DNA of 29,719 nt, taken from positions 1-29,719 of the forward strand of contig JAAAIG010000340.1 in NCBI GenBank assembly GCA_015852425.1, written 5' to 3'. The stretch is from Gryganskiella cystojenkinii (taxonomy: Eukaryota; Mortierellomycota; Mortierellomycetes; Mortierellales; Mortierellaceae). This document shows, piece after piece, positions 1-10,566 of the stretch. The first letter of the stretch is position 1. The number at the start of each line of letters is the position of its first letter. Below the pieces are notes generated by a model, which worked only from the letters and a program-made list of their open reading frames with translations, did not search any database and was not told where the DNA came from. Position numbers and translations under genes: made by a program.

Positions 1-2205
1 AGTCAAGTTAGGGATTCCGCATAGACGAACAAAAGAAAGCGAACCACAGAGCTGGTGCTGAAAGGAGGTGGGGGAAGATCAAGGAGAAATCAGGATATAG
101 TGGTGAAAAGTTTAGGTGGTAAGAAAAGAATAAGACGTTGTTTTTGTCACGCTGTGTTGTCCTCCCTCCCTTCCTCCCTCCTCCCTATGCGAATTTCCAA
201 TGGGATTCGTTTCCTGCAAACGAAATTGAAGAACGAGAACAAGAAAGCAAGGGATTTGGTTCAAGGTGTCACCAAAATCGCAATGGCAGGGTTTCTCAAC
301 AACCCAAAAACAAGGCAAGTCGCATAAACAAGGCCTCCTTTTCCACTTCCTGCATGTCTGTTCTTGTGTCCAAATAGATTCTCTTGTTGTTGTTTGTTTT
401 GTTTTGATGGGGTTGGACAAAAGGGAGAGAGGGACCTCCTGTTGTGCAACAACAATGCATTGGCAAGACAAGCCCAGCCTGGAGGGAAAAGAGAGTTCAA
501 AAACCGCGGCTTGACCACATGAAGAAGGAAGAGAACGACATCACCCACACTTCCCGCGCGTTGGTCGATGAGGTCTTTTTTTTTGTTTGGCAAAAAAAAT
601 GGCAGGTCACAAACAGAAATGCTGACCATTTGAAATGCAATGCATATTGGCCCTTTTTCGGTCGCACCACATCCCTTCATCCAAGCCGACACCTCTTTTC
701 GCAAGGTAGCGGAAACGTCCGAGAAACTCGATACAATAGTGAAAAATTCACTACTCACTCTCACACCCAAAGATGATTGAGGGAGATGGCTAGTGCGAGC
801 GATAGAGAGTGAAGAGGAAGACGAAATAGGGACAGAGAACTTAGGACCACGAGGGAAAAAGGGCAATCCCATGGTGCAATATTGCTTGATTGAGAATCTA
901 GCAATTGAGCGCAAAAAACGGAGTTTTGTTGATGTTGCTCTCATCACTGTTTTCGAGATGTATGCCGCTGACACAACCAAAGGACACAGGCACACATGCC
1001 ATAAAAAGGATGACTGACTCTCACACTTTTGCACCCGATCCCTTTTTTTTTGCCTCCACATTGAAATAAGAGCGCCTGCAGTCCGAGGCAAATGCATGGT
1101 GTAGTTGGCCACAAGGTCTCTCTCTCCCTTTCTCTCTCTCTCTGATCTCTCGGTGCACTTCAATGAAAACTATGATATTGAAAAAAAATATAATAAAGAA
1201 AATAGGTCCGGTCCATGGACAGAAAAAGGGTATGGTGATTCCAATAGGCCCAAAAAAGGAGACACGACTTGCTGCACAACCGGGAAAGAGGGAGATAGGA
1301 ATGATGATGCAAACGAGCAGAAACGGAGGGATGCGAAAAAAGAAATCGAGGGGTTTTGGGAACACAACACAATAACCAACAACCAACAAACGCACACGGA
1401 CACAGACACTTGTTTTCTCTATTTTTTTTGTTTTGTGTGAACGTCCATGGTGATCATGACGAACTTTTTGCTCAAATGTCTGGATTAGGGAACTGGACTC
1501 ACACGGACATTCAAAAAAAGGGCGGCATTTGGCAGCACAAAGACAACGAAATCCTGCAACCTCAACAACAACACAACAACAAGCAAAGTTGTGATGTGCT
1601 CGTATTTGAGCAAGGAAGTACGGAAGGCAAAAAGAGGGCAAGGGGTAGGGGTCTCTTTCTCTCTTTTCTTCCCTTTTGTTGTCTTTTGGGGCATCAAGGG
1701 GTGGAAGCTGCCGTACCGTCTTTTTTTCTTAGTGAAAAGATATCAAAAGGGCGAAAGGACCAACAAAGCAACAAAGCAACAAACGAACAACAACAAAGTG
1801 TTTGGAAACAGGGGGGAAGAGCCCCCAATTGAACTAAAGGGGGAGTGGGAGGAGATGATGTGTTGTGCGAGAAAGGGAGGACGAACGACTTTCTTCGTTT
1901 TGTCGCACCAAAAGCCCTTGCAGGATTGTAGGACAAAACAACAAAACAAAGTTCAGCTCCTTTGTGTACGCAATAGTGCGTTGGGCTCTTAAAAAAAGCG
2001 CGATCTGATGTTATGCGATTGATGTGGTCTTTTATACAAGATTGATTGTCAACCGCGTTTTTCTTACACATTGACAAAGAGAACTGAACAAAGTCGGCCC
2101 TGCGGACCCTTGAACAAATTGAATAAAAAGAATAAAAAGAAAAGGAAATAAAAAGGGAACAGGGCTAGGAGGATAGGAATGAAATAAATCAAACCACATA
2201 CGTAC
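1..2205. other. Intergenic DNA, no supported gene
   Basis: No exon-intron chain or known protein family was recognised on either strand. The plus strand is purine-rich with many A-runs, a CT microsatellite around 1118-1150 and CAA-rich repeats around 1760-1800. Several long open frames exist, the longest being about 300 codons on the minus strand (261-1163). Their translations are compositionally biased, lack recognisable domains, and are best explained by the scarcity of TTA, CTA and TCA on the purine-rich plus strand. The interval may lie inside a long leader or first intron of a minus-strand gene that starts near 2.8 kb. Confidence 0.6.
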
Positions 2206-2815
2206 CTTGACGAGGAAGGAACAAGACAGATGAGATCGGAAATATGGTCTCTGATATAACAAATTGTCCAGTTTTTGAAAAAATAAAAGAGTCGGACAGC
2301 GAAGGTTGGGACAGTTGATGACGATACTTGGAGACAGAGAGAGAAGGCTTTGGATCGATGGAAGGGTTTTAAGGGTCAACTTTTTTTGTGAAGGATGAAA
2401 GGAGGCGAATGTTGGTAGGTGTTTAAGTCGCAAAGAACTTCTGAAAGACTGGAGATCGTCGAACTGAATATTAGGGGTTGTTTTGTCGTAGATTAGGGTA
2501 GATAGTAAAGAAGAGGAAAAGGCGCGCTTCTCTTTGTTGGTATTAGGATATGGGGTAAAAGAGGTTGATATGTATGTACATGGGGTCAAAAAAGGATCGC
2601 AAGGGGTGTCTCAGGACGGTTGGAATCAAGGGACACTGAACGGTTGGAGGATTTGGGATGAAGATGAGGATGAGGAGGAGTGAGGAAGAGCTATTTTTCC
2701 AATAGGAAAGCAATGAAAGGAATTAAGAAGAAAGGATGAAGATGAAGTGACGAAATGAAGAACAAAATTCAAAAAAGAAAGAGGAGAAGAATTGGGTGAC
2801 AGGCTCGTCTTTATA
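2206..2815 (-). promoter_or_regulatory. Candidate minus-strand core promoter and 5' leader
   Basis: Read on the minus strand, a TATAAAG box (2809-2815) is followed within about 20-40 nt by a strongly CT-rich stretch (roughly 2790-2640), the same arrangement seen before the start codons of the plus-strand genes here. Farther along is a good splice donor, CAAG|GTACGT, with the intron beginning at 2205. No start codon leading into a plausible protein was found, so this would be a non-coding first exon of about 580 nt whose coding part lies to the left, perhaps outside the window. A non-coding RNA is the alternative. Confidence 0.35.
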
Positions 2816-5800
2816 AGCAAATAACAACCGGAGACTTTGATCACTTTGTTCATACGTTCCTGGGTACATGGATCCAAGGAGGTATGTGCTCGCCGGCTGG
2901 CGACCCAAAGAATAAGAAGAAAAAAACCAAACACCGAAACCAATAGAGACCAGAAAGATGAAGTAGTAAACAGCCCTTTCGAGACAAAAAAAACGAAGCA
3001 AGATCATATCATATCCATCGTTCTGAACGTTGCTTCCCGAACAAAAGAAACAGTTGTTTGCTCGCTATTAAACGCCTTTCTTTTCCCAATTACGACGACA
3101 GCGACAGCGACGGTGTGAGGACGATTAGTGTCGACGGATGTTTTTTTTTTTTTTTTGTTTGGGTTTGGGGTGGTTTGCTGTCCTCACTTTTTCTTTGTTT
3201 CGCTTTTTGGTTGCTCTGAGTTGATCTCTCTTTTTCTTCTATGCCCTCCAAAGCCCCCCAATGACTTTGTGTTGGGTGCATATGTTTTGGTAGCATGACA
3301 ATAATGACAATATTCTTTTTTTGTCCCCATCCACCCTGGTGAGCGAATGACTCTTTTTTATTGAATAGGACGAATGGCTCGTCTCTCCCCATCCAGTACA
3401 CCTGGAAGGACTGATTCCACGGAAAACGTCAACGAAAAGAGATAAATAATCAATAACAGTAAAAGAGCAAAAATCCAAGAAGGAAACGTCTTCTCCAACG
3501 AACCTCTGCCCACTACGCCTTTTCGCCCTTTTTCATATCTTGAGGATTTCTTGATGGTGAATAATAGACTATGGATAGGTAGTTTTCCTTTCTTAAAGAG
3601 TAAGAAGGACATTCTGGAACTGAGTAACGGCGCATATATTTCATTGAAGGATCGAACTCGATCTGATTTTCATTCTTGTTTATGTGTCTGATCGAGGCGT
3701 TTAAATTAAACTGTGTCAATGCTCATCAACTATGGAGAGAGAAAGGCGATGTTGAACGATTATGCAAACAAGAAGAGCAGGGGAAGTGGAGGGGTAAGAA
3801 CCCTGCCCTTGTGGGTGTTGCGCCGTGCTGCTGAGTATTTTTGTACCCAACACGGCCACCTTGGCGTTTTCCTTTGTTTTTCGGGGGGTGGGCGACTGAG
3901 GCCCTTTGTGGTTGGATCAGGTGCTCCTCTGTCATGGGCCTCGGTCGGTCCTCGGCGGCTCACACACATGTCGGTCTTAAAGCGAAGGCATTTTTTTGTA
4001 CAAAAAGAAAAAAAAAAAAAAGTTGTGTCACTGCGGGATGGATGAACCAGCCAAGTGAACAACACAAGAAAAACAACTCCATAAACCACCCTGAACCACC
4101 GCATAACATTCAATTGCAATAGTTCACGTATGTACCGACCAAACGCGAAAAATATTCCGCCTGCAAAAAAATATTTGAGAAAGGCAGTAACATGGGGCCT
4201 TGCTCAGGAGTATCATGAATGTGTTTCTTTCTCTTTTTTTTTTCTTCTTTGTTCTTCTGGAAGGATCTTGTTCACGAAATGGACTGAGAAGGAGGTGTTG
4301 AAAAGGAACACATTTCTTTGTCCGACAGACAGGAGCTGAAAAGGTCCAGCTAGGTCAATTGGACCGATCGACTCGAGGGAGAAGCAGGAGGAGGCGAGAA
4401 AGCGAGCACCAGCGAGTTGGTTGGATTGATTGGTTGCTGCCGCCGGCCTTCTTTTTTTGTATTAGTCGGTCCATTTCTTTTTTGCTGCATTAGAAAAGCA
4501 GTAATGCGTTTCGATCCCAATGTATTATGTATTGACTTGTCAATTTATATGATTAGATTCCCTCCTTGTTTGCCTCATCGCAGTGGATTTGAAATAAGAA
4601 AAAGGGGGCAATGGAAAAGAGACAGGAAGATAGAATAAAATAAAAACTAAAGGCGACAGCTGAGCCGATGAAGATGAGGGATAGAAACGAGCTTTTGACG
4701 AGCCCCAAGCCAAAAAGCTACGAACCAAAAAATATGAAGTCGAGAACATCGAGCTTCTGTGGCTAGGTCTCGAAGGTGCATCGCACTACATCGCAACTAC
4801 GTCCATTGTTTTTTGGAGTCTGTGTGACAGCGTGCGAATGCTGTGTTTTTCATGCAAACGACTCTTTTTGCGAGGTCCGCCGCGGTTTTTCTGAGGTTCT
4901 TTTCCCATTATTGTTGTTTTGCTAAACATTTTCAATGACGCGAACGAAATGCATGTTTTTTTCTCTCCCTCTGGAGAAGGGGGAGAGGGGGGAGGAAATG
5001 TCGTGGGACCCGAAACAACACCATCCGAAAACAAATACCCTCTCCTTCGGCAAACTACACCGGCGACACTCATTCACCCCTCACTCTTCTCCTCATGCTT
5101 GATACAAATGTGCTAGAGTCGTACGAGTACGTATGCAGAGCTAAAAGATTTTCCTTCCGACGCGCGCGCCGGGTGAAAAGATCAGGAGGTAACACCATGT
5201 GGGATAGACAGAAAAGCGACAAGACGTCAGTCGGAAAAGCGCAAAAAGAACAAAAAAATCGCCGCAGCTTCCACGGAATTCAGACCATTGGGCCTCAGTT
5301 CCCGCGACGGGTTGAAAAAATGACAAAAAAAATACGTGATTGCTAATGCTCTTGGCTTATCGAATCAGGACCGGACCCCCCCCCCCCTCCACGCCATTTT
5401 TGCGTCGCCATGACAATCACTAAAATCGGAGAACTGAGCACGTTGAAGATGTCGCTCTTCTATTCCACTCTTGTTCTCACGAGTCCAGGTCTACAAAGCA
5501 TTGACCAGCAAGTCACTACTATAAAATATTGAGAGTACTACCACCTCTACATGAGTCGCGTCGAGGATGCAGACTTTTTCTTGTTCTTTCAGGAGGGCCA
5601 AGGGCAGCTAGGCAACCAAGAACGGACATCTTTTTGGCCGTTTGCTACTGCCATTCCTTTGCGGTATGTAAGAAAAGGGCGGTTGATTTGTTTGACATTG
5701 CTACTATCAAACATGGCCCTTTGGCCGCCGAGGGTGGCCAAGTGACCGAAGGTCACTCAGGACGATCTCCTTTTTTTTCTTGTCAAGAGTTCATTTGTCC

Positions 5801-5824
5801 GTTATCAAGCTGATCCGCTCTCGA
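2816..5824. other. Intergenic DNA, no supported gene
   Basis: About 3 kb without a recognisable exon. It holds homopolymers (T16 at 3141-3156, A14 at 4008-4021, C12 at 5376-5387), a GC-rich CG patch near 5160-5172, and a small perfect inverted repeat (AGTGACC-GAA-GGTCACT, 5741-5757). A TATAAAA at 5520-5526 has only a 64-codon frame behind it (5551-5745), whose product looks like nothing known. Parts may be upstream regulatory DNA for the divergent units at about 2.8 kb (minus) and 6.2 kb (plus). Confidence 0.6.
5376..5387 (+). repeat. Poly-C tract (C12)
   Basis: Twelve consecutive C residues, the only long C homopolymer noticed in the window, where A and T runs dominate. The exact length may be subject to sequencing error. 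Confidence 0.85.
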
Positions 5825-6236
5825 TTAGTTTAACTCCCATGACCGAGTTCTGTCTATCGCCTCGTTGTGTGTTTCCTTTATTGTCAGCCCTACTCCCTCG
5901 CCCTCGGAATCGGCGAGACAACCTTTTCAGTCCGATCTGTGGTGGCTGTGCGGCCATTTTTATATTTTGTGCCACCAAAAACCATCGATCAAATCATCAC
6001 AAATTAACAGCCAATTAGACCACGTCTTCGCACGTGACTGCCTTCCTAAATACTTCTTGTTGGCAAACAAAGGACCCTTCAGCAGAGACCCCCTCCTTCT
6101 TTTTTCATTGTTGCATTTGTTTATCATCCCCATTCCTTTCATCCTTTCATTTAATCATCATCATCCCATTGTTCTCTCTCATCCTTCCTTCCCCTCCCTT
6201 TCCTCTTCTCTTCTCGTCTGTTGCATCGTCCTCATC
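5825..6236 (+). promoter_or_regulatory. Promoter and leader of the GDP-fucose-transporter-like gene
   Basis: The stretch contains an AT-rich TATA-like element (TTTTTATATTTT, about 5955-5966), a CCAAT box at 6011-6015, CACGTC at 6021-6026 and the E-box CACGTGAC at 6031-6038. A strongly CT-rich leader (about 6085-6230) then runs up to the start codon. Elements were identified by eye; binding factors are unknown. The CACGTC/CACGTGAC pair recurs upstream of the clathrin light chain gene. Confidence 0.5.
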
Positions 6237-7637
6237 ATGACCACCGTCAACAAGTTCGGTCTCACCGAGCGTCAGACCGTCATCCTCACGGTTGGCTTCT
6301 ACATGGTCACTGCCCTGGTCATGGTCAGCGTCAACAAGGTACACACCCTCGCTCTCGGTTACACTGCCTCAGTTGTCAAAGCGCAGAGATTACAAAGAGT
6401 CTTATCAGGGGCCAAGTGCTAATTTTATCTTTATTGAAAAAAAATAGTGGGCTTTGAATACCATGCAAATCCCCTGGACGTTGCTATGGTGCCAGATGTT
6501 GATTGCCGTCGTCCTGTTGAGAGCTACTGATTCGGCAGGTATGCTCAAGATGCCCCATCTTCAAAAGGATGTTGCCAAGGCTCTGATCCCACTGATCGCC
6601 ATTAATGTCCTTGGACTCGGTGTCAACACTCTGTGCCTGGTCTACGTCGATACTTCCTTCTACCAGGTGAGTGGAGTCCCGATCTTTTATTCTTTTTCAA
6701 ACGGCTGACAACAAGAGGGAAAAAAACTTTCAAAACTTTCCGGAAAATGAATTGTGCTCTCAATGGTGCGAGGCTCTTTTTATTTTTTGCTCGACGAATT
6801 TACCCTGTTCACTGACACTTGATGGTTTGACCCATTAGATTGCTCGTGGGTTGGTCTTGCCCTTCACTGTGATCTTTGCTTATGCTCTTCTGGGACAACC
6901 CTCCTCAAACATGGTCCTCGGATCTTGTTTTGTGGTCTTTTGTGGATTCTACACGGGAGTCACTTCCGAGTTGAACGTTTCACAATTGGGCATCATTTTC
7001 GGTGTTGTCTCCTCGGTTACGACGTCCTTGCACGCCATTGTCATCAAAAAGTCTCTTGCGGCCGTCAACAACTCTTCACTGGATCTCGTCTATTACAACA
7101 ATGCTCTCTCGCTCATGGCCATGACTCCAATCATCTTTTTGAGCGGTGAATACTCGGTTTTGATGGCGACGTTTGAAGAAGAGGACGGTGTGGCACGATT
7201 CAAGAGCTTCTTGTTTGCTGCTTTCGTGACCGGTATCTTTGGATTCCTCGTCAACTTGGCTGGATTCATGCAGATCTCAAAGACCTCACCTACGACCCAT
7301 ATGATCTCGGGAGCTGTTCGCGGAGTGTATGTTTCTTTATTTGATAATCAATGTTTTTTTGTGCTCTGCGATTACGATGTTGAATGCGATCACAGAGCTA
7401 ACTATGTTCTTTTTCTGGGTCATCAACAGTTTACAAACTCTTCTCGGATACTTCTGCTTCGGAGACGATATCACTGCTGGTCGTCTTATGGGCATTGTCT
7501 TGATTCTTGGAGGAGGCGCTCTTTACACTTATGCCAAGGACAAGGAGATGAACGCCAACGCGAAGCCCGCTTATATCCCCATGACCCAGCAGGATCTGGA
7601 TGGTGATGAAGGCCGCAACAAGGTTGGACAGGCTTAA
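6237..7637 (+). CDS. GDP-fucose transporter-like nucleotide-sugar transporter (SLC35C family)
   Basis: Four exons: 6237-6338, 6448-6666, 6839-7326 and 7430-7637, giving 338 aa. The introns are 109, 172 and 103 nt, all GT-AG, and the frame is continuous. The start is the first ATG after the CT-rich leader and opens on MTTVNKFG. The protein is hydrophobic throughout, consistent with the ten membrane segments of drug/metabolite-type nucleotide-sugar transporters. Landmarks shared with SLC35C1-type GDP-fucose carriers are SFYQIARGL in the middle and TSPTTHMISGAVRG near residues 265-275, with a hydrophilic cytosolic tail. The family exchanges GDP-sugar for GMP across Golgi/ER membranes to supply fucosyltransferases. 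A different GDP-sugar, such as GDP-mannose, cannot be excluded; the classic fungal GDP-mannose transporter GALNK motif was not seen. Its 3' end faces that of clathrin light chain. Confidence 0.85.
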
Positions 7638-8101
7638 AAGTCGACAACTTGTATTTCAAAAGAAAAGAGAGAGAGAGGGTAAGATATCCTCTCTCGCCGT
7701 AATGCATTATTCCATCATCAAAATACCATTTTTTTGTAATCCCATTTTTTCATGACCCACACGCAATAAATTACTCATAGACAATTTAGTTTTTTTAACT
7801 TATTATGGAAACGTTTGTGTTATGCTATCCCGTTCCCAACATGAGCGAGGATTGAAGAGCATCAGTGTCAGTGTATTATTAGTCCTGAGAATGGTCATTG
7901 TTGCGGCGTTTGCAAGAATAGCATCGGAGACGTAGAGATTGATATGTTTTTTTAATCGAGTTTGGGATCCAGTCCTGTTGTGTATACGATCTCGATATCC
8001 CCCCAGGTATTCACTAGTGTTGTTTTGTTTTCGCCATTTACTTGTTCGTTCACTGAAGTGCGTGTATGGTGCGAAGGGTAGAGTCAAACAAAAAAGAAAA
8101 T
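7638..8101. other. Convergent 3' region between transporter and clathrin light chain
   Basis: This 464-bp spacer carries the 3' untranslated regions of two convergent genes. A plus-strand AATAAA lies about 130 nt after the transporter stop. No clear minus-strand AATAAA was seen for the clathrin gene. No coding potential is recognised. Confidence 0.7.
7765..7770 (+). terminator. Poly(A) signal AATAAA for the transporter gene
   Basis: Canonical hexamer about 130 nt downstream of the TAA stop, followed by T-rich sequence. This is consistent with a 3' UTR of roughly 150 nt. Confidence 0.55.
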
Positions 8102-9183
8102 CTACTTCTGACCAGGAGCGCTGGGATCCTTCTGCAAGTCCCTCAACAGCTCTCTCATCCTGCTGGTATCACGACGACCGCTCTTCAATGCTGCTGCTGC
8201 TGCGGCGGGGCTGGTATCCAAATGACGGTTGATACGTTCCCATTGGGTTCCTGAAGAAACATCATCCCGCTTGGCCAAGAATTCAGCTTCCTTGTCCCGG
8301 TTCTCTGCAATGGCCTTGGAGCGCTTTTGGTTGTAATCTTCATAGTAGCGATCAATCTCCTCGCGAGCGGCACCGATCGTCTCCAAGCGCTTCGCCTCTG
8401 AACGCTTGTCCTTCTCCTCAATGATAGCAGCCTGCTTGTTGCGCCATTCCCTACAATTGATTATGATCAACCAAAAAAGGCCTAGAAAGTTAGATAATCT
8501 GCACGCTATGATACAGTCGTCCCATGGCCATTTGAGATGGCAGGCATCTTTTCATCCGAAAGGCTATTTTCTGGGTTGCAAAAAGACACTTACAAAACAA
8601 CCTCAGGGACCTCCTGGGGCTTGAACTGGGACGCTCCGTGGCTAAGGCTAGGGCTGGGACTGTTGAATCCGTTGCTCATGCCAGTAGACTGAATGGGGAT
8701 GCTGGCAGCAAAGGGCTATTTATAACAAAGAGAGAAGCAGTTAATCCAAGTTTCACATCTTCTTGTGCATGTAACCATCTCCTCCTAATTCCATGCTCTC
8801 TGTGCCTCTTCCTGCCTCCTTACCTGACTGACAGGAGCGACTGATTCCGTGGTCTCGATGGCAGGGAAGTCGCTGTGGAAGGCACCAAAGTCGTCATCAT
8901 TGTCCGCGGCAACAGTCGAAATCGAGGGAACGACATGGCTGGTCGAGCTCTGAGGAGGGCTCGAGAGACCAGCCTCATGGTCCGTAAAGCTGGGGAAGCT
9001 GGATTCAAAGTCGGTACCAGCAGCCGAGGCAACGGGAGCCGATCCTGAGAGTCCAGCTAAAAAGTCGGCATCACCACCGAGAGCGGCTTGTTCGCGCGCC
9101 AAAAAGTCGGCAGTGGGGTCATCCGAACCAAAGTCGGTCTTTTTGTTGGAGGAGGAAGGTGCGTCGAATGTGAAATCGTCCAT
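8102..9183 (-). CDS. CLC1: Clathrin light chain
   Basis: Three exons on the minus strand: 9183-8824, 8715-8594 and 8450-8102. They join in frame (120 codons; 40 codons plus TT; then G) to 276 aa. The N-terminal half is acidic and rich in Ser, Asp and Phe (starts MDDFTFDAP, with DNDDDFGAFHSDFP near residue 95). A Ser/Pro/Gly linker is encoded by exon 2. The conserved heavy-chain-binding helix starts at EWRNKQAA (about 162) and continues through EEIDRYYEDYNQKR and NRDKEAEFLAKRDD to a WERI motif typical of the family. The C-terminal tail includes an Ala run encoded by GCN repeats. Light chains bind the clathrin heavy-chain hub and regulate coat assembly at the plasma membrane, Golgi and endosomes. 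The protein is slightly longer than many light chains because of the linker and Ala run. Confidence 0.93.
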
Positions 9184-9700
9184 GGTTGTATTATGTAGAG
9201 ACTAGTAATAGATAAAAACAAAAGGGATGTTTGGCGTCAGCCTGGTGAAGAAAGATCATGCCTTGAGTCAGGTTTGAGTCGTATGGTGTGCTGTTTCCTC
9301 CTGCAAAATCGCGGTTTGTGCCAAGAGAATCTCTGGTAATAAATGATGGAGGAAGATAGTCCAGAGTGGGTAGTTTCTGTAGAGAATTCTGTGAGAGTCA
9401 GTTGTCTAGGCAGTGAGTCCTGTTCGACTAGACACTTACAGGGAAGGGAAGGGGATGATGTGAAGGGAGGAAAGAAGCGAAGGATGAAGATGTGCTAATG
9501 TGATGATGGACCCTCAAAAATGCATCAGTCCCGTTCCATCGCTCCACCACGTCACTTGAGCACGTGACGGCTCGTAACCTTAAGGTCCATGGAATCGTGC
9601 TCCACTGTTTTCATCCCCTTTTGTTCTCTTACATGCCTCTCATATCAACAACGCCGGACCATGGACATCTACAGAGCGTTAGGGCCGACATCACGATGAC
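9184..9700 (-). promoter_or_regulatory. Promoter and leader of clathrin light chain
   Basis: Upstream of the minus-strand start codon, the minus strand is CT-rich at about 9440-9490. CACGTC (9548-9553) and CACGTGAC (9561-9568) lie about 370 nt upstream of the start. A GTAAGT-type donor on the minus strand near 9438 suggests that the 5' UTR may itself contain an intron. Confidence 0.4.
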
Positions 9701-9949
9701 AATCAAACTGAAAGCCTCCTAGAATCGGATAATCGAAAACGCCAATTCGCAGGAACAGGATTGTAGGATTGTTGACTTTTGTTTCGCACCTTTTGTGTAC
9801 TGTCCACTTCCGCTCTGTTTCGCTTTCTTTTTCCGATTGAAAGTGATGGGATAGACTTCTACTGAGCTTTGTGATGTGCTTGTCCATGACCGCGCATTCG
9901 TCGCTTGGTGGGAGAGGTTATTATTCAATCGTAGTCCCAGTGGTTTTGT

Positions 9950-10549
9950 ATGACAAACCAGAGCCCGAGAGTAACCACCAGGCTTGTGGCGCTTGCGCAG
10001 GGCCGTGTCATGGTTTGGTTGATTATGGAGCAATATACCGTTCTTTCTCCCTTCCACTACACTACCTTTGGGGTAGAACTCTGTCGAGAACCGTATTACG
10101 TCTGTGCGGAGACCGCGTTTACCGCGTTATCGAGTCTCTTCAAGGAGTTGCTGGAGTGTATATTGGCCTCGGTGATGGGGTTTCTAGCACGTAATATTGC
10201 ATATTATCATAATGTCCTGTATTTGCCCGCCTATCTGCCTCAGGATCGAAAACTTGTCCTGAAGCGAGCAAGGGATCTGTGGGATCTGCCTGGAGACTCG
10301 ACAACTATATCGCTTCCAGACCTTTGGCTTAAATATCTTGATCGACCTGTTGGTGCGGCATTCGATGGCCTGACGCACAAGGAGTTTTATTCGACATTTC
10401 GAGAAGTCTTTGTGTCCAGGCGAGGTCTTCCTAAACCCTCGTACAATGAAACAACAAAAGGAGACGTGTACAAGGATTCAAGTCCAGCCGAGTGGCTATA
10501 CAAGCGATACAGGGCAGAGCACCAGGGCATTGTTCGATTCCGACCCTAG
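9950..10549 (+). CDS. Hypothetical ORF, possible Helitron/Pif1-type fragment
   Basis: Uninterrupted 199-codon frame that does not overlap any other called gene. The translation looks protein-like rather than low-complexity, with segments such as YHNVLYLPAYLPQDRKLVLK, LWLKYLDRPVG and LTHKEFYSTFREVF. This spacing (a 'V-x-YLP-x-hLP' block, then a Tyr/Arg-Pro block, then an aromatic EF block) faintly recalls the region ahead of the helicase domain in fungal Helitron-encoded Pif1-like proteins, but no helicase motif is present and the match is from memory. The frame is closed upstream near 9935 and stops at TAG; two further stops follow before a second open stretch in the same frame (10574-10759). 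It could be a decayed mobile-element piece, a small lineage-specific gene, or chance. Confidence 0.35.
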   Translation: MTNQSPRVTTRLVALAQGRVMVWLIMEQYTVLSPFHYTTFGVELCREPYYVCAETAFTALSSLFKELLECILASVMGFLARNIAYYHNVLYLPAYLPQDRKLVLKRARDLWDLPGDSTTISLPDLWLKYLDRPVGAAFDGLTHKEFYSTFREVFVSRRGLPKPSYNETTKGDVYKDSSPAEWLYKRYRAEHQGIVRFRP

Positions 10550-10566
10550 TCCTCAAGACCGTTTGT

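Noticed and set aside
261..1163. 300-codon open frame on the minus strand
   Set aside because: It opens on TTG, is compositionally biased and has no recognisable domain. The purine-rich plus strand is poor in TTA, CTA and TCA, which creates long minus-strand frames.
2032..2589. 185-codon minus-strand frame
   Set aside because: It opens on a TTG, is Ser/Pro/Phe-rich from a CT-rich strand, and overlaps a better explanation as an untranslated leader with a splice donor.
5529..5813. Small frames behind a TATAAAA at 5520-5526
   Set aside because: The ATG would lie only about 25 nt after the TATA box, the products resemble nothing known, and no splice continuation was found.
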